Assembly (NCBI RefSeq): GCF_006334915.2
Contig: NZ_VDMA02000001.1
Location: forward strand, 310,001 to 374,000
Source: Microbispora catharanthi
GTDB taxonomy: Bacteria > Actinomycetota > Actinomycetes > Streptosporangiales > Streptosporangiaceae
Direction of reading: 5' to 3'
DNA: 64,000 nt
In this document: positions 34,156 through 42,489 of the stretch, piece by piece
Layout of the letters: the number at the start of each line of letters is the position of its first letter
Numbering within the stretch: the first letter of the stretch is position 1
The notes under the pieces: model-generated
Told to the model about the DNA's origin: nothing
Database searches by the model: none
The model's input: the letters and a program-made list of their open reading frames with translations, nothing else
Translations under genes and position numbers: made by a program

Positions 34156-35564
34156 CGCGCCTGCTCCCGTTCGAGATGCCGCCTGGCGAGGCGGGCCGCC
34201 TGGAGTCCGCTGCGCACGGCTCCCTCCATCGTGTCGGGCCAGCCCGTGTCGGTCCACGCGCCGGCGAGGTACAGCCCGGGCCAGCGGGTGGCCGCGCCGG
34301 GGCGCAACCCCTCGCTGCCCGGGACCTGCCGGAAGGTCGCCCGCCGCTCCCTGGTGATGAACAGGTCCACGACCCGCGCCGCCCGCGCGGCCGGAAGCAG
34401 TCGCTCCAGCTCGGGCAGGAACACCTCCCGCAGCACGGCCGTGGGCACGTCGATCCAGTGCCGCGCCGCCGACACCGAGACCGTCAGGTACTGGCCCCGG
34501 ATGAGCCCGCCCGAGGCGGTCCTGTCGAAGATCCACTGCACCGGTGAGCCGACGACGGCCGCGAACGGCAGCCGGGTGACGGGCCGGTCGTAGACGACGT
34601 GCACGTTGACGATCGGGCTCGCCCCGAGGCCCGCCCAGGCGTCCCGGTCCGGCGCGGCCTCCGCCGGCACGAGCCGCGCGGCCTGGCCGTGCGGGGTGGC
34701 GACGACGACGGCCGACGCGCCGACCCGCGCGCCGCCCACGAGGATCGAAGGTCCGCTCAGGCCCGGCAGGCACGGCAGCACCCGGTCGACCTTCGCCGCC
34801 AGCCGCACCTCGCCGCCCAGCCGGGCGATCGCGGAAAGCGCCGCGCCGCCGTGCAGTTCGCCCAGCGGGACGGACGGCACGCCGATGTCGGCGGCGTCGG
34901 AGCGGCCGAGCAGGGCCGTCCTGAAGACCAGGGCCGCCGGCCCCAGCGCCGCCTCGTCGGACGGGATGTTGAGCGCGGCCACCGCGAACAGGTCCCACAG
35001 CGCCCGCCGCACGGTCTCCCGCTGGCCGTTCTCGGCCAGCCAGCCGCCGAGCGCGGCCCGGTCGAGGGCGGGCTCCGCCGGGTCGAGCCCGCGCAGCGCG
35101 AGCGCGCCGCGCACCGCGCGCAGCCGGTCGGCGGGGGACAGCAGGCGGTAGCCCGCGAGCGCGGGCAGCAGGTGGAACGGCCCCGGCAGCGCGGCCCGGC
35201 GCAGCCGTCCCCGCCCCCCGTGCGGGGTGAGCACGCACACGTCGAAGCGCTCCTGCAGGCGCACCCGCCCGGTGCCGCCGAGCCGGTCCAGCAGCCCGCG
35301 GTAGGCCGTGCAGCAGCGCAGGAAGACGTGCTGCCCGTTGTCGGCCGTCAGACCGCCCCGGGCGAAGGAGTGGGTGGCGCCGCCGAGCCGGGGTCTCGCC
35401 TCGTACAGGGTCACCGGCCACCCGGCCTCCGCGAGTGCGAGTGCCGCGGTGATGCCGGCGAGGCCGCCGCCCACCACGGCCACGGGCGGGACCGTCGCGC
35501 CCTCCCCGACGCTCCCCGTGCCGTTCATCGGGCCGTTCACCTGGCCGTTCATCGGGCCGTTCAT
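34152..35564 (-). CDS. hpnE: HpnE, hydroxysqualene-associated FAD oxidoreductase
   Basis: ATG 35564 has GGGAG at a good distance and overlaps the HpnD stop. The 470-residue flavoprotein has a dinucleotide motif VAVVGGGLAGITAALALAEAG about 30 residues in, the ADNGQHVFLRCC region and a C-terminal FAD-contact segment (LAGAWTDTGWPDTMEGAVRSG). HpnE reduces hydroxysqualene to squalene as the third step of the HpnCDE route. The first 16 residues are four copies of a 4-residue unit (MNGP, MNGQ, VNGP, MNGT) encoded by 12-bp repeats, which is unusual for the family. Confidence 0.93.
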   Translation of the reverse strand: MNGPMNGQVNGPMNGTGSVGEGATVPPVAVVGGGLAGITAALALAEAGWPVTLYEARPRLGGATHSFARGGLTADNGQHVFLRCCTAYRGLLDRLGGTGRVRLQERFDVCVLTPHGGRGRLRRAALPGPFHLLPALAGYRLLSPADRLRAVRGALALRGLDPAEPALDRAALGGWLAENGQRETVRRALWDLFAVAALNIPSDEAALGPAALVFRTALLGRSDAADIGVPSVPLGELHGGAALSAIARLGGEVRLAAKVDRVLPCLPGLSGPSILVGGARVGASAVVVATPHGQAARLVPAEAAPDRDAWAGLGASPIVNVHVVYDRPVTRLPFAAVVGSPVQWIFDRTASGGLIRGQYLTVSVSAARHWIDVPTAVLREVFLPELERLLPAARAARVVDLFITRERRATFRQVPGSEGLRPGAATRWPGLYLAGAWTDTGWPDTMEGAVRSGLQAARLARRHLEREQAR

Positions 35565-36583
35565 CTGGCCGCTCCCGTGATCGCGCGCGCCGCCACCATC
35601 GCCTTCGCCCACGGCGTGAGCGACACGCGCCCGGCCAGGGCCCGGCCGGGGTCGGCGGCGATGCGGGCGAGCAGGCGCCGGTAGATGCCCGCCATCGCCG
35701 CGGTGCAGGCCGCGCTGCGCCGGTCGAGCAGTGGGATCAGGCTCATCCCCTCGGCGTACCAGCCGAGCGCCCGCCCGGCCTCGTACCGGACGAGCCGCGC
35801 CAGCCGCTCGGGCGGGTCGGTGAACGCCCCCGACGCGTCCAGGTCGAGCGTGCAGCCGAACCTGTGCAGGTCGTCGGCGGGCAGGTACACGCGGCCCGCG
35901 CACCGGTCCTCGCGCAGATCCCTGAGCACGTTGGTGAGCTGGAGCGCCACCCCCAGGGAGTCCGCGAGCCGCGCCGCCCGCCGCAGCGCCCCGTCGCCGC
36001 GTGCCGCCCCGTGGGCGAGGCCGAACACGCCGAGGGACAGCCGCCCGATCGACCCGGCGACCTCCCGGCAGTAGCCGACCAGGTCCTCGTAGGACTGGTA
36101 GCGCGCGCCCGCGACGTCGTCGGCGCACCCGTCGATGAGCTCCTCGAACGCCTCCAGCGGGACGGGGAAACGTGCGGCGGTGTCGCGCAGGGCCACCAGG
36201 ACGGGGTCGGCGGGGTCCGGCCGCGGTGCGCGCAATCCCGTCCGCGCCTCCTCCAGGGCCGACAGTCGCGCGTCCACCGGCCCGGCCGCGTCGCCGATGT
36301 CGTCGATCCGCCGGGCGAAGGCGTAGAGGGCGCTGAGCGCGCGGCGCTTGGGCGGGGCGAGCAGGCGGATGCCGTAGGCGAAGTTGCGGGCCCGGGTGCG
36401 GACGACGCGCTCGCAGTACCGGTAGGCCACAGGCACCGGCACGGACACGGGCACGGACACCGGCACGGATACGGGCGTGACGGGGCGCAGCGCGGGGCCG
36501 GGCGGGTCGTCGCCCACGCGACGCGGGGCGGGGCCGGGTGGGCGATCGGGAACGGGATCAGGAATCGCGCCGGGAACCGTCAC
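35561..36583 (-). CDS. hpnD: HpnD, presqualene diphosphate synthase
   Basis: GTG 36583 is preceded by AAGGAGG at 7 nt, inside the end of hpnC, and gives 340 residues. The trans-isoprenyl-PP synthase motifs are visible: YAFARRIDDIGDAAG (first Asp-rich motif) and QLTNVLRDLREDRCAGRVYLP (second). It condenses two farnesyl-PP molecules to presqualene-PP. The first ~55 residues are a Pro/Val-rich extension with a VSVPVSVPVSVPVPV repeat encoded by a short tandem repeat at about 36430-36478; the family core starts near residue 53. Confidence 0.93.
   Translation of the reverse strand: MTVPGAIPDPVPDRPPGPAPRRVGDDPPGPALRPVTPVSVPVSVPVSVPVPVAYRYCERVVRTRARNFAYGIRLLAPPKRRALSALYAFARRIDDIGDAAGPVDARLSALEEARTGLRAPRPDPADPVLVALRDTAARFPVPLEAFEELIDGCADDVAGARYQSYEDLVGYCREVAGSIGRLSLGVFGLAHGAARGDGALRRAARLADSLGVALQLTNVLRDLREDRCAGRVYLPADDLHRFGCTLDLDASGAFTDPPERLARLVRYEAGRALGWYAEGMSLIPLLDRRSAACTAAMAGIYRRLLARIAADPGRALAGRVSLTPWAKAMVAARAITGAAR
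36430..36478 (-). repeat. short tandem repeat in the hpnD 5' region
   Basis: The plus strand runs through variants of GGCACGGACACG (12 bp) about four times, encoding the Pro-Val-Ser repeats in the HpnD N-terminal extension. It is a site of probable length variation. Confidence 0.7.
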
Positions 36584-37409
36584 CGTTCACCTCCTTCAGC
36601 ACGCGCACCCACTCGCGCAGCACCGCGCGGCGGCGCGCGCGGACCGCCCCGCCGAGGACGTCGTGCCGGCCTCGCTCCAGCGCCGCGAGCGCCGCCCGGC
36701 CGCCCGCGACGTATCCGGCGACCGCGGTACGCGCGAACCCGCTCAGCGTCTCCAGCAGCGGCATTCCCTCGTCCAGCAGGGTGGCGGCGCGGCGGGCCTG
36801 CAGCGCGACGGCCCGGCGCAGCCGCGGGGAGGTGCGCGGGGCGTCCAGGTCGGACTCTCGGCAGCCGAACCTGCGCAGGTCCTCGGCGGGGAGGTAGACG
36901 CGGCCGCGGGCGTGGTCCTCGCCCACGTCCTGACAGTGCTCGATCACCTGCAGCGCCGAGCAGATGCGGTCCGACAGCCGCGCCCGCTCCGGGGTGGCCA
37001 CGCCGAAGACGTGCAGGACGATCCGGCCGACCGGGTTGGCGGACAGCTCGCAGTAGGCCAGCAACTGCCCGAAGGTGTCGTAGTGCCGCACCACCTGGTC
37101 GCGCCGGTTGGCCTCCACGAGGTGGAGGAAGGGCGTCCGCGGCACGCCCCGCCCGGCGACCAGCGGCCCCAGCGCGCGTACGGCGGGCAGCCGTGGGCTC
37201 CCCCCGGCGTACAGACGGCCGAGGTCGGCCTCCACCGCGTCGAGCAAAGCGGGCCGCTCGGCCGGGTCCGCCTCGTCGCCGACGTCGTCCACGTAGCGGG
37301 CGAAGCCGTACACCGCCATCAGGTCGCGGCGGTACGCGCGCGGAAGCAGGCGGGAGGCCACCGGGAAGTTCTCCCGGCGCGCGGCGTCGCGTACGTCCGC
37401 TGCGGACAT
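36558..37409 (-). CDS. hpnC: HpnC, hydroxysqualene synthase
   Basis: From ATG 37409 the protein has 283 residues (a GTG at 37439 would add ten). It has ENFPVASRLLPRAYR at the N-terminus and the Asp-rich motifs YGFARYVDDVGDEAD and QVIEHCQDVGEDHARGRVYLP of squalene/phytoene synthase-fold enzymes. HpnC converts presqualene-PP to hydroxysqualene. It is the first gene of the operon hpnC-hpnD-hpnE-shc-hpnG/ispH-hpnH, in which every junction overlaps. Confidence 0.93.
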   Translation of the reverse strand: MSAADVRDAARRENFPVASRLLPRAYRRDLMAVYGFARYVDDVGDEADPAERPALLDAVEADLGRLYAGGSPRLPAVRALGPLVAGRGVPRTPFLHLVEANRRDQVVRHYDTFGQLLAYCELSANPVGRIVLHVFGVATPERARLSDRICSALQVIEHCQDVGEDHARGRVYLPAEDLRRFGCRESDLDAPRTSPRLRRAVALQARRAATLLDEGMPLLETLSGFARTAVAGYVAGGRAALAALERGRHDVLGGAVRARRRAVLREWVRVLKEVNGDGSRRDS

Positions 37410-37487
37410 GCCTGAAGAATCTCCACCGCAATTCACCACAAAACCCGACAGACACGGCAGGCGCTTTTACACGGGCAACCTCGCGGG

Positions 37488-37538
37488 AAAAACGGCGTAC
37501 GCGGCCGGGTGATGTCAGGAAAAAACGGCAAAAACGTG
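37488..37538. promoter_or_regulatory. AAAAACGGC repeats upstream of hpnC
   Basis: AAAAACGGC occurs at 37488-37496 and 37521-37529 (33 bp apart), followed by AAAAACGTG at 37530-37538, in the 173-bp gap between hpnC and the deacetylase gene. The A-rich tracts stand out in this GC-rich DNA and may bind a regulator of the hopanoid operon; no regulator gene is next to them. Confidence 0.35.
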
Positions 37539-37582
37539 GTCGAGAATGGACGTCGAGAGCGAGTGGCCCTTTTCCCGGGTTT

Positions 37583-38365
37583 TTATGTTTCCGGTCGCAG
37601 GTAAAAGCTTGCCGGGACCGGGAGCCGGTGGGGCCGCGCGCCACCGGGTACACCGACGCCGTGGGCGCCGAGCGGTCCGACACGGAGCCCGGCGGCGCGG
37701 CAGCGGCCGACCACGTCGGCGAGCGCGCCCAGCGCCGAGCGCCAGGAATCCGGGGCGGAGGTGTGGTCGCAGTCGTGCAGCAGCAGCGTCGCCCCGCCGC
37801 GCAGGCCGGGCTCCAGGGTGCGCAGCACCGAGCCGGGCGTGGCCCGTCGCGTCCAGTCCTCGCCCCAGGCCGTCCACAGCACCGGCCGCAGGCCGTGCCA
37901 TCGGGCCGCGAGCAGCGCCTCGGCGCTCAGCACGCCGTACGGCGGGCGATACCACGAGGGGCGTGCGCCGGTGACGGCGGCGACGAGGCGCGCGGCCCTG
38001 CCCATCTCCGCCGCGACCCTGCCCGGCCGGGTGACCAGGGCGTTGTCGTGCCGCCAGCCGTGCACGGCGACCTCGTGACCGGCCCGCGCGATGCTCCGCC
38101 CGACCTCGGGGTGGCGGTCGAGCATCTCGCCGAGGAGGAAGAAGGTCGCCCGGCACCCGAGCCGGTCCAGTTCGTCGAGGAACAGCGGGGTCGACCGCGG
38201 GTCGGGCCCGTCGTCGAAGGTCAGCGCCACGTGCCCGGGATCGCCCTCGCCCGCGAGGGACGGCAGCAGGCGGCGGACCGGAGGCAGCCAGGTGGCCCCC
38301 GGCCCGGCATGCACCACGGCGGCCAGCAGGGCCGGCCCGGCGACGACGAGCGCGTGAGGTCTCAT
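37583..38365 (-). CDS. polysaccharide deacetylase (NodB) family protein
   Basis: The 260-residue protein starts with a hydrophobic segment (ALVVAGPALLAAVVHAG), perhaps a membrane anchor. The NodB motifs follow: TFDDGPDP (metal and base Asp), HEVAVHGWRHD (metal His pair), RPPYG and LLLHDCDHTS. It should remove N- or O-acetyl groups from a carbohydrate at the cell surface. It is on the hopanoid strand but separated by about 170 bp and lies only 47 bp from the divergent glycosyltransferase gene; the two may modify the same glycolipid. Confidence 0.88.
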   Translation of the reverse strand: MRPHALVVAGPALLAAVVHAGPGATWLPPVRRLLPSLAGEGDPGHVALTFDDGPDPRSTPLFLDELDRLGCRATFFLLGEMLDRHPEVGRSIARAGHEVAVHGWRHDNALVTRPGRVAAEMGRAARLVAAVTGARPSWYRPPYGVLSAEALLAARWHGLRPVLWTAWGEDWTRRATPGSVLRTLEPGLRGGATLLLHDCDHTSAPDSWRSALGALADVVGRCRAAGLRVGPLGAHGVGVPGGARPHRLPVPASFYLRPET

Positions 38366-38412
38366 CGCATTCCAGTGTCCGCCACCCCGGCCCCCACCCG
38401 GGAAGGAGGGTC

Positions 38413-39582
38413 ATGAGGGACAGGGCTTTGATCGTCAGCGCCTCGATGGGAGCGGGCCACGACGCCGTGGCCGCCGAACTGGCCCGCCGCCTGGCCGCCT
38501 CAGGCGCGCGTGCGGAGGTCGTGGACGTGCTCGCCCTGCTGCCGCTGCGACTGGGCGCGCTCCTTCGGTGGTGGTATCGCGGGGTCATGCTGCGGGCGCC
38601 GTGGCTGTACGCGCTGGTCTACCGCGTCTTCTTCGTCTCCCGCCGGGCCCCCTCCACCTCGCCGCTGACGGTCGTGGCCGCGGCCGGGCTGGCCCGGGCG
38701 GTGCGCCGCGTCCAGCCCTCCCTGGTGGTGCCGGTCTTCCACGTGGCCGCGCAGGCCGCCGGGCACCTGCGGGCGCGGGGGCGGCTCGCCGTGCCGAGCG
38801 CGGTCGTGCTGACCGACTTCGCCGTGCACCGCCTCTGGCTGCACCCCGGCAACGACCGCTACCTGTGCCCGGACACGGCCACGGCCCTCGCCGTGACGGC
38901 CGCCGTCGGCCGCCCGGCTTTCCGCTGCGCCCCGATCGTCCGCCCCGGGTTCGGGGCGCCCGGTGTCGATGTGACTTGCGGTGCCGATGTGACGAAGGGT
39001 GCCGATGCGGCGGAGGTCCGGGCCCGCATCGGTCTGCGGGACGGCGACCGGATCGTGCTCGTCTGCGCCGGGTCCTGGGGGGTCGGCCGGGTCGCGGCGA
39101 CCGCCCGGCTCCTGGCCCGCTCGGGCCGGTACGCGCCCGTCGTGCTGTGCGGGCGCAACGAGCGGCTGCGCCGCCGCCTCGGGCGCCTGCTCGGCCGCGC
39201 CGGAGCGGGGGCGGCACTCGGCTGGCGGGACGACCTGGCGGACCTGCTCGCCTCCGCCTATGCGCTGGTCGACAACGCGGGCGGGCTGACCTGCAGGGAG
39301 GCGTTCGCGGCGGGAGTGCCGGTCGTCACCTACCGGCCCATCGCGGGGCACGGGAGGGACGGCGTGCTCGCGATGGCGCGCGCCGGGGTGAGCGTGCACG
39401 CGCGCCGCCGCGCGGACCTGTTGCGGGCGCTCGACCGGCTCGAGCCCGGCCTGCCCGGGCGGGCCGCGCTCACCGCGCGGGCGGCCGCCCTGTTCACATC
39501 GGCGCCGGCCGAGTCCCTTCTCCTCCCCGACCTTCTGCTCCCGGGTCACGCCGTGCCCCGGCCATGCGAGCCTGCTCCCTAA
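38413..39582 (+). CDS. MGDG synthase-like glycosyltransferase
   Basis: The 389-residue protein starts ALIVSASMGAGHDAVAAELARRL, the hallmark of the MGDG synthase/MurG-like GT28 group, and its C-terminal half has the nucleotide-sugar site pattern VDNAGGLTCREAFAAGVPVVTYRPIAGHG. Relatives transfer galactose or glucose to diacylglycerol. A low-complexity linker between the two domains, at about 38960-39015, contains three near-repeats of an 18-21-bp unit giving GVDVTCGADVTKGAD. A glycolipid role next to the hopanoid operon is attractive but inferred. It overlaps the convergent transporter gene by 89 bp. Confidence 0.85.
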   Translation: MRDRALIVSASMGAGHDAVAAELARRLAASGARAEVVDVLALLPLRLGALLRWWYRGVMLRAPWLYALVYRVFFVSRRAPSTSPLTVVAAAGLARAVRRVQPSLVVPVFHVAAQAAGHLRARGRLAVPSAVVLTDFAVHRLWLHPGNDRYLCPDTATALAVTAAVGRPAFRCAPIVRPGFGAPGVDVTCGADVTKGADAAEVRARIGLRDGDRIVLVCAGSWGVGRVAATARLLARSGRYAPVVLCGRNERLRRRLGRLLGRAGAGAALGWRDDLADLLASAYALVDNAGGLTCREAFAAGVPVVTYRPIAGHGRDGVLAMARAGVSVHARRRADLLRALDRLEPGLPGRAALTARAAALFTSAPAESLLLPDLLLPGHAVPRPCEPAP

Positions 39583-40411
39583 GCGGCGCGTATCTCGACA
39601 GCAGCACGCTGCCGTACAGGATGAGGGCCATGCCTGTCAGTTCGGGCAGCACCCACGGGCCGGTGCGGATGTCCTCGCCGAACATCGCCACGCCGTACGC
39701 CGTGCTCGCCACGGGGTCGGTCACGGTCAGCGCGGGCTGCACGGCGACGAGCGGACCGCTGTGCAGGGCGTTCTGCAGCAGGAACAGGCTGCACAGACCG
39801 GCGGCCACCATGGCCCACAGAGACCAGGAGCCGGCGAGCGTCCGCGCGCCCCCCGGCAGCTCCTCCACCGTGCGCTTCATGAGGACGGCGGTGTAGGCGA
39901 AGCCGAGGCCGGCGGCGACCCCGAGCAGCACCGCGCGGGCGGGTCCGCCGGTGGCGATCGCGGCGGCCACGCAGCAGGCGAGGAGCCCGGCGGTCACGGC
40001 CGCCGAGATCACCCAGGTCAGCAGGCCGGGAAGCCGGTGACCGGGGGTGGGTGACGCCGCCGCGAGGAACCCGGCCAGGCCGGCCGTCAGCGCGCCGACG
40101 GCCAGCCACGTCTGAGGGGTGACGCGAACCCGGAACATCCGGCCCGCCACGAGCATCGTGATCGGCAGTTCCGCGACGAGCAGGGGCTGGACGAGCGCGA
40201 GCCCTCCGGACGTCAGGGCGGCCGCCTGCAGCAGGAAGCCCGCGATGAGCGCGCCGATGCCGCCCAGCCACGCCGGCCGTCGTACGAGGTCCGAGATCAG
40301 GCCGGGCCGGAACGCCTCGTCGGCCGGGGCGCTGCGGGCGGCCTGGCGCTGCAGTACGGACGCGACGGCGTTGGCCGCCGCGGCGAGCACCGCCAGGACA
40401 ACAGCGATCAT
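39494..40411 (-). CDS. EamA/DMT-type transporter
   Basis: From ATG 40411 the protein has 305 residues with nine or ten hydrophobic helices, starting MIAVVLAVLAAAANAVASVLQRQAA, a form common in actinobacterial DMT-superfamily proteins (sometimes described as DUF-type magnesium or metabolite transporters). The tail after the last helix is charged. Its substrate is unknown. Its 3' end overlaps the glycosyltransferase gene; its 5' side faces the AT-rich palindrome at 40519-40548. Confidence 0.82.
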   Translation of the reverse strand: MIAVVLAVLAAAANAVASVLQRQAARSAPADEAFRPGLISDLVRRPAWLGGIGALIAGFLLQAAALTSGGLALVQPLLVAELPITMLVAGRMFRVRVTPQTWLAVGALTAGLAGFLAAASPTPGHRLPGLLTWVISAAVTAGLLACCVAAAIATGGPARAVLLGVAAGLGFAYTAVLMKRTVEELPGGARTLAGSWSLWAMVAAGLCSLFLLQNALHSGPLVAVQPALTVTDPVASTAYGVAMFGEDIRTGPWVLPELTGMALILYGSVLLSRYAPLREQARMAGARRDPGAEGRGGEGTRPAPM

Positions 40412-40518
40412 GACCCCAGCGCCCCGTCTCCGTGCCTCTCGTTGCGGGGCCTCCGGCTGAGGCCCTACCGGTACCCTCCCCGGCCATGCCCGCCGCATGT
40501 CGCCTTGGACGCTCGAAA

Positions 40519-40548
40519 GTATTTATCCAGCAATTGCTGAATAAATAC
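40519..40548. promoter_or_regulatory. 30-bp AT-rich palindrome, probable operator
   Basis: GTATTTATCCAGCAA is followed directly by TTGCTGAATAAATAC; the two halves are reverse complements except at one position. It lies 108 bp upstream of the transporter start and 90 bp upstream of the SPW-repeat gene, in an AT-rich patch that is exceptional for this DNA. It looks like a high-affinity site for a dimeric regulator (the core TTCAGCAATTGCTGAA resembles ArsR- or MarR-type operators), but no such gene is adjacent. Confidence 0.6.
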
Positions 40549-40637
40549 ACGAATATTAATCCAAATCGAGAATGCCGAGATTTTGGGGGGTATGGCCGTC
40601 GGCACAAACGCACGCAGCAGGAAAGGCGGAACCAGAC

Positions 40638-41105
40638 ATGGTTGGACCCACCGGCCTCGAGCGTCATCCCGACGTCAGTGAACTGCGCCAGACGTACGAT
40701 CGGGCGGGCTCGACGGCCCCCGCCCAGGTGTTGGAGGGGCTAGCCTTCCTGGCCGGCCTGTATCTGGCCCTCTCGCCGTGGATCGTCGGGTTCTTCGGAT
40801 TCCGGGGCATGACCGTCAACAACCTGATCACCGGCCTCGTGATCAGCGCCCTCGCTCTAGGGCTCGCGTCCGCCTACGGGCGCACCTACGGCATGGGGTG
40901 GCTTCTCCCGCTGCTCGGCGTGTGGGCGATCGTCTCGCCGTTTGTGCTGCGCGCGGGGCGTGAGGCCACGGCGACGACCATTTGGAACAACGTCGCGATC
41001 GGCATCGTGACCGTGGCGCTGGGAGCCGCCGCACTGGCGATGGCGCAGGTGTTCCGCCGGCACGAGCGGGGCGAGCGAAGCGCGCGCAGGCTCGGCAACT
41101 GGTGA
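40638..41105 (+). CDS. SPW-repeat membrane protein
   Basis: The 155-residue protein has four hydrophobic helices in two pairs; each pair carries the SPW signature (LALSPWIVGF and AIVSPFVLRAG, the second with Phe for Trp). SPW proteins are small membrane proteins of unknown function in actinobacteria and others. The N-terminal 35 residues and the C-terminal 20 residues are charged. It is followed by a strong terminator hairpin. Confidence 0.85.
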   Translation: MVGPTGLERHPDVSELRQTYDRAGSTAPAQVLEGLAFLAGLYLALSPWIVGFFGFRGMTVNNLITGLVISALALGLASAYGRTYGMGWLLPLLGVWAIVSPFVLRAGREATATTIWNNVAIGIVTVALGAAALAMAQVFRRHERGERSARRLGNW

Positions 41106-41110
41106 CGGAC

Positions 41111-41146
41111 CGGCGCCCGGCCCGCCTTACGGTGGGCCGGGCGCCG
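41111..41146 (+). terminator. hairpin terminator of the SPW gene
   Basis: CGGCGCCCGGCCC and GGGCCGGGCGCCG form a perfect 13-bp stem with a 10-nt loop, a few bases after the SPW-repeat stop codon. Confidence 0.78.
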
Positions 41147-41184
41147 AACCCGGCCCCGGACAGCTTTGCCTCGGGCCCGGCACG

Positions 41185-41345
41185 ATGGACACCCTCGCCG
41201 CCTACGCCCTCGACCGCACGCTGCCCGACCCGGTGGCCCGGACCTGTCCCCTGACCGAGGCCGCCGGCGCCTGTCAGGATCTGGCGAGCTCGCACAGCCG
41301 TCGGCAAGCTGGTCGTCGTCGTGGACCCGGAGGCTCAGCGGAGGG
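41185..41345 (+). pseudogene. zinc-type alcohol dehydrogenase/quinone oxidoreductase, C-terminal relic
   Basis: The frame from 41185 reads LAAYALDRTLPDPVARTCPLTEAAGACQDLASS, and after a shift near 41290 the next frame reads RTAVGKLVVVVDPEAQ. Together they match the last ~55 residues of medium-chain dehydrogenases (PLTEAAxAHxDLASxxTxGKLVLVP). The rest of the gene is absent and the frame is broken, so this is a decayed remnant. It ends against the LysR gene, which may once have regulated it. Confidence 0.6.
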
Positions 41346-42246
41346 TGACGCTGAGACGGGCAGAGGCGTCCCTGAGGTAGTCGACGAACGCGCGCAGCGC
41401 GGGATTGGGATTGGTCGGGCGCAGGGCGGCGCCCACCCGCCGGTAGAGCTTGGGCCCCTCCACCTGGCACACCTGGATGCCCGCCGCGCCCTGCACGCCG
41501 AGGCTCGGCACGAGGGCCACGCCGAGCCCGGCCCGGACCAGGCCGAGCGTCACCTCGTAGTGGTCGCTGCGGCAGCGGATGGTGGGCGTGATCCCTTCCA
41601 GGGCGCCGGCCCGCTCCAGCACCGACACCGGGGTCTCGGTGCCGAACGTGGTGATCCACGGCTCGTCGGCCAGATCGGTCAGCCGCACACGGGGCCGGTG
41701 TCCCGCGGGATGGCCGAGCGGCATGACGAGGAGCTGCGGTTCGTCGAACAGGTGGACGACCTCCACGCCCTTCGGCGCCTTCCAGGGATCCAGCGCGTGC
41801 TCGAACACGACCAGCACGTCCAGCTCGCCGCGTTCCACGTCGGGCAGCAGCTCGTGCGGCTGCCCGAGCACCAGATCGAGCTCGACGCCCGGATGGCGCG
41901 CGGTGAAGGACGACAACGCCATCGGCAGCAGGCGGTAGCCGGCCGAGGCGAAGAACCCGATGCGCAGTTGCCCGGCGTCCGCCCGCGCCTGGGCGAGCAG
42001 GTCCTTCTCGGCGGATTCGATGAGGTCGAGCACCTCCTGGGCCCGCCCGGCCAGGCGGTGGCCCGCGGCGGTCAGCCGCAGGCTGTGCGCGGCCCGCTCC
42101 ACCAGCCCGACCCCCGCCTCCTCCTCCAGCCGGGCGAGCTGGTGGGAGACGGCGGAGGGCGACAGCCGCAGGGATTTGGCGGCTCCGGCGATGCTCCCGG
42201 TCCTGAAGACCTCCAGGAGCACCTTGAGGCGGTGGCTGCTGAGCAT
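41335..42246 (-). CDS. LysR-family transcriptional regulator
   Basis: The 303-residue protein has the LysR N-terminal helix-turn-helix (LKVLLEVFRTGSIAGAAKSLRLSPSAVSHQLARLEEEAG) and a periplasmic-binding-like effector domain (about 90-300: LRIGFFASAGYRLLPMAL, GLVRAGLGVALVPSLGV). ATG 42246 is directly preceded by GGGGGA, which is close but the only candidate. The usual divergent target is missing: the 243 bp upstream show nothing, and the neighbouring dehydrogenase on the other side is a relic. Confidence 0.92.
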   Translation of the reverse strand: MLSSHRLKVLLEVFRTGSIAGAAKSLRLSPSAVSHQLARLEEEAGVGLVERAAHSLRLTAAGHRLAGRAQEVLDLIESAEKDLLAQARADAGQLRIGFFASAGYRLLPMALSSFTARHPGVELDLVLGQPHELLPDVERGELDVLVVFEHALDPWKAPKGVEVVHLFDEPQLLVMPLGHPAGHRPRVRLTDLADEPWITTFGTETPVSVLERAGALEGITPTIRCRSDHYEVTLGLVRAGLGVALVPSLGVQGAAGIQVCQVEGPKLYRRVGAALRPTNPNPALRAFVDYLRDASARLSVTLR

Positions 42247-42489
42247 TCCCCCAGTATCGGCGACCTGGCATCGGACCTGGTCATATGCGGCGCGCGCCAG
42301 AAGGGATCGGCTGAAATGGATCAGACGGCCGTGTCGAGAGCGTGACCGCCCGGGAGGCGGATCCAGGCCGGTCCCGCCCCTGCGCGGGTCCGGACAGGCC
42401 CATCGGCCACCTCGCCGAGTCTGCGGGTCCACATTCGGTGGAGGCCACGGCGGCGTCCCTGCGGCTCTTTTCGCCGCGGATGTCCGCGG

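Noticed and set aside
36580-37683. Alternative long frame over hpnC and its upstream region
   Set aside because: It is out of frame with the hpnC motifs and dominated by Arg, Gly and Pro.
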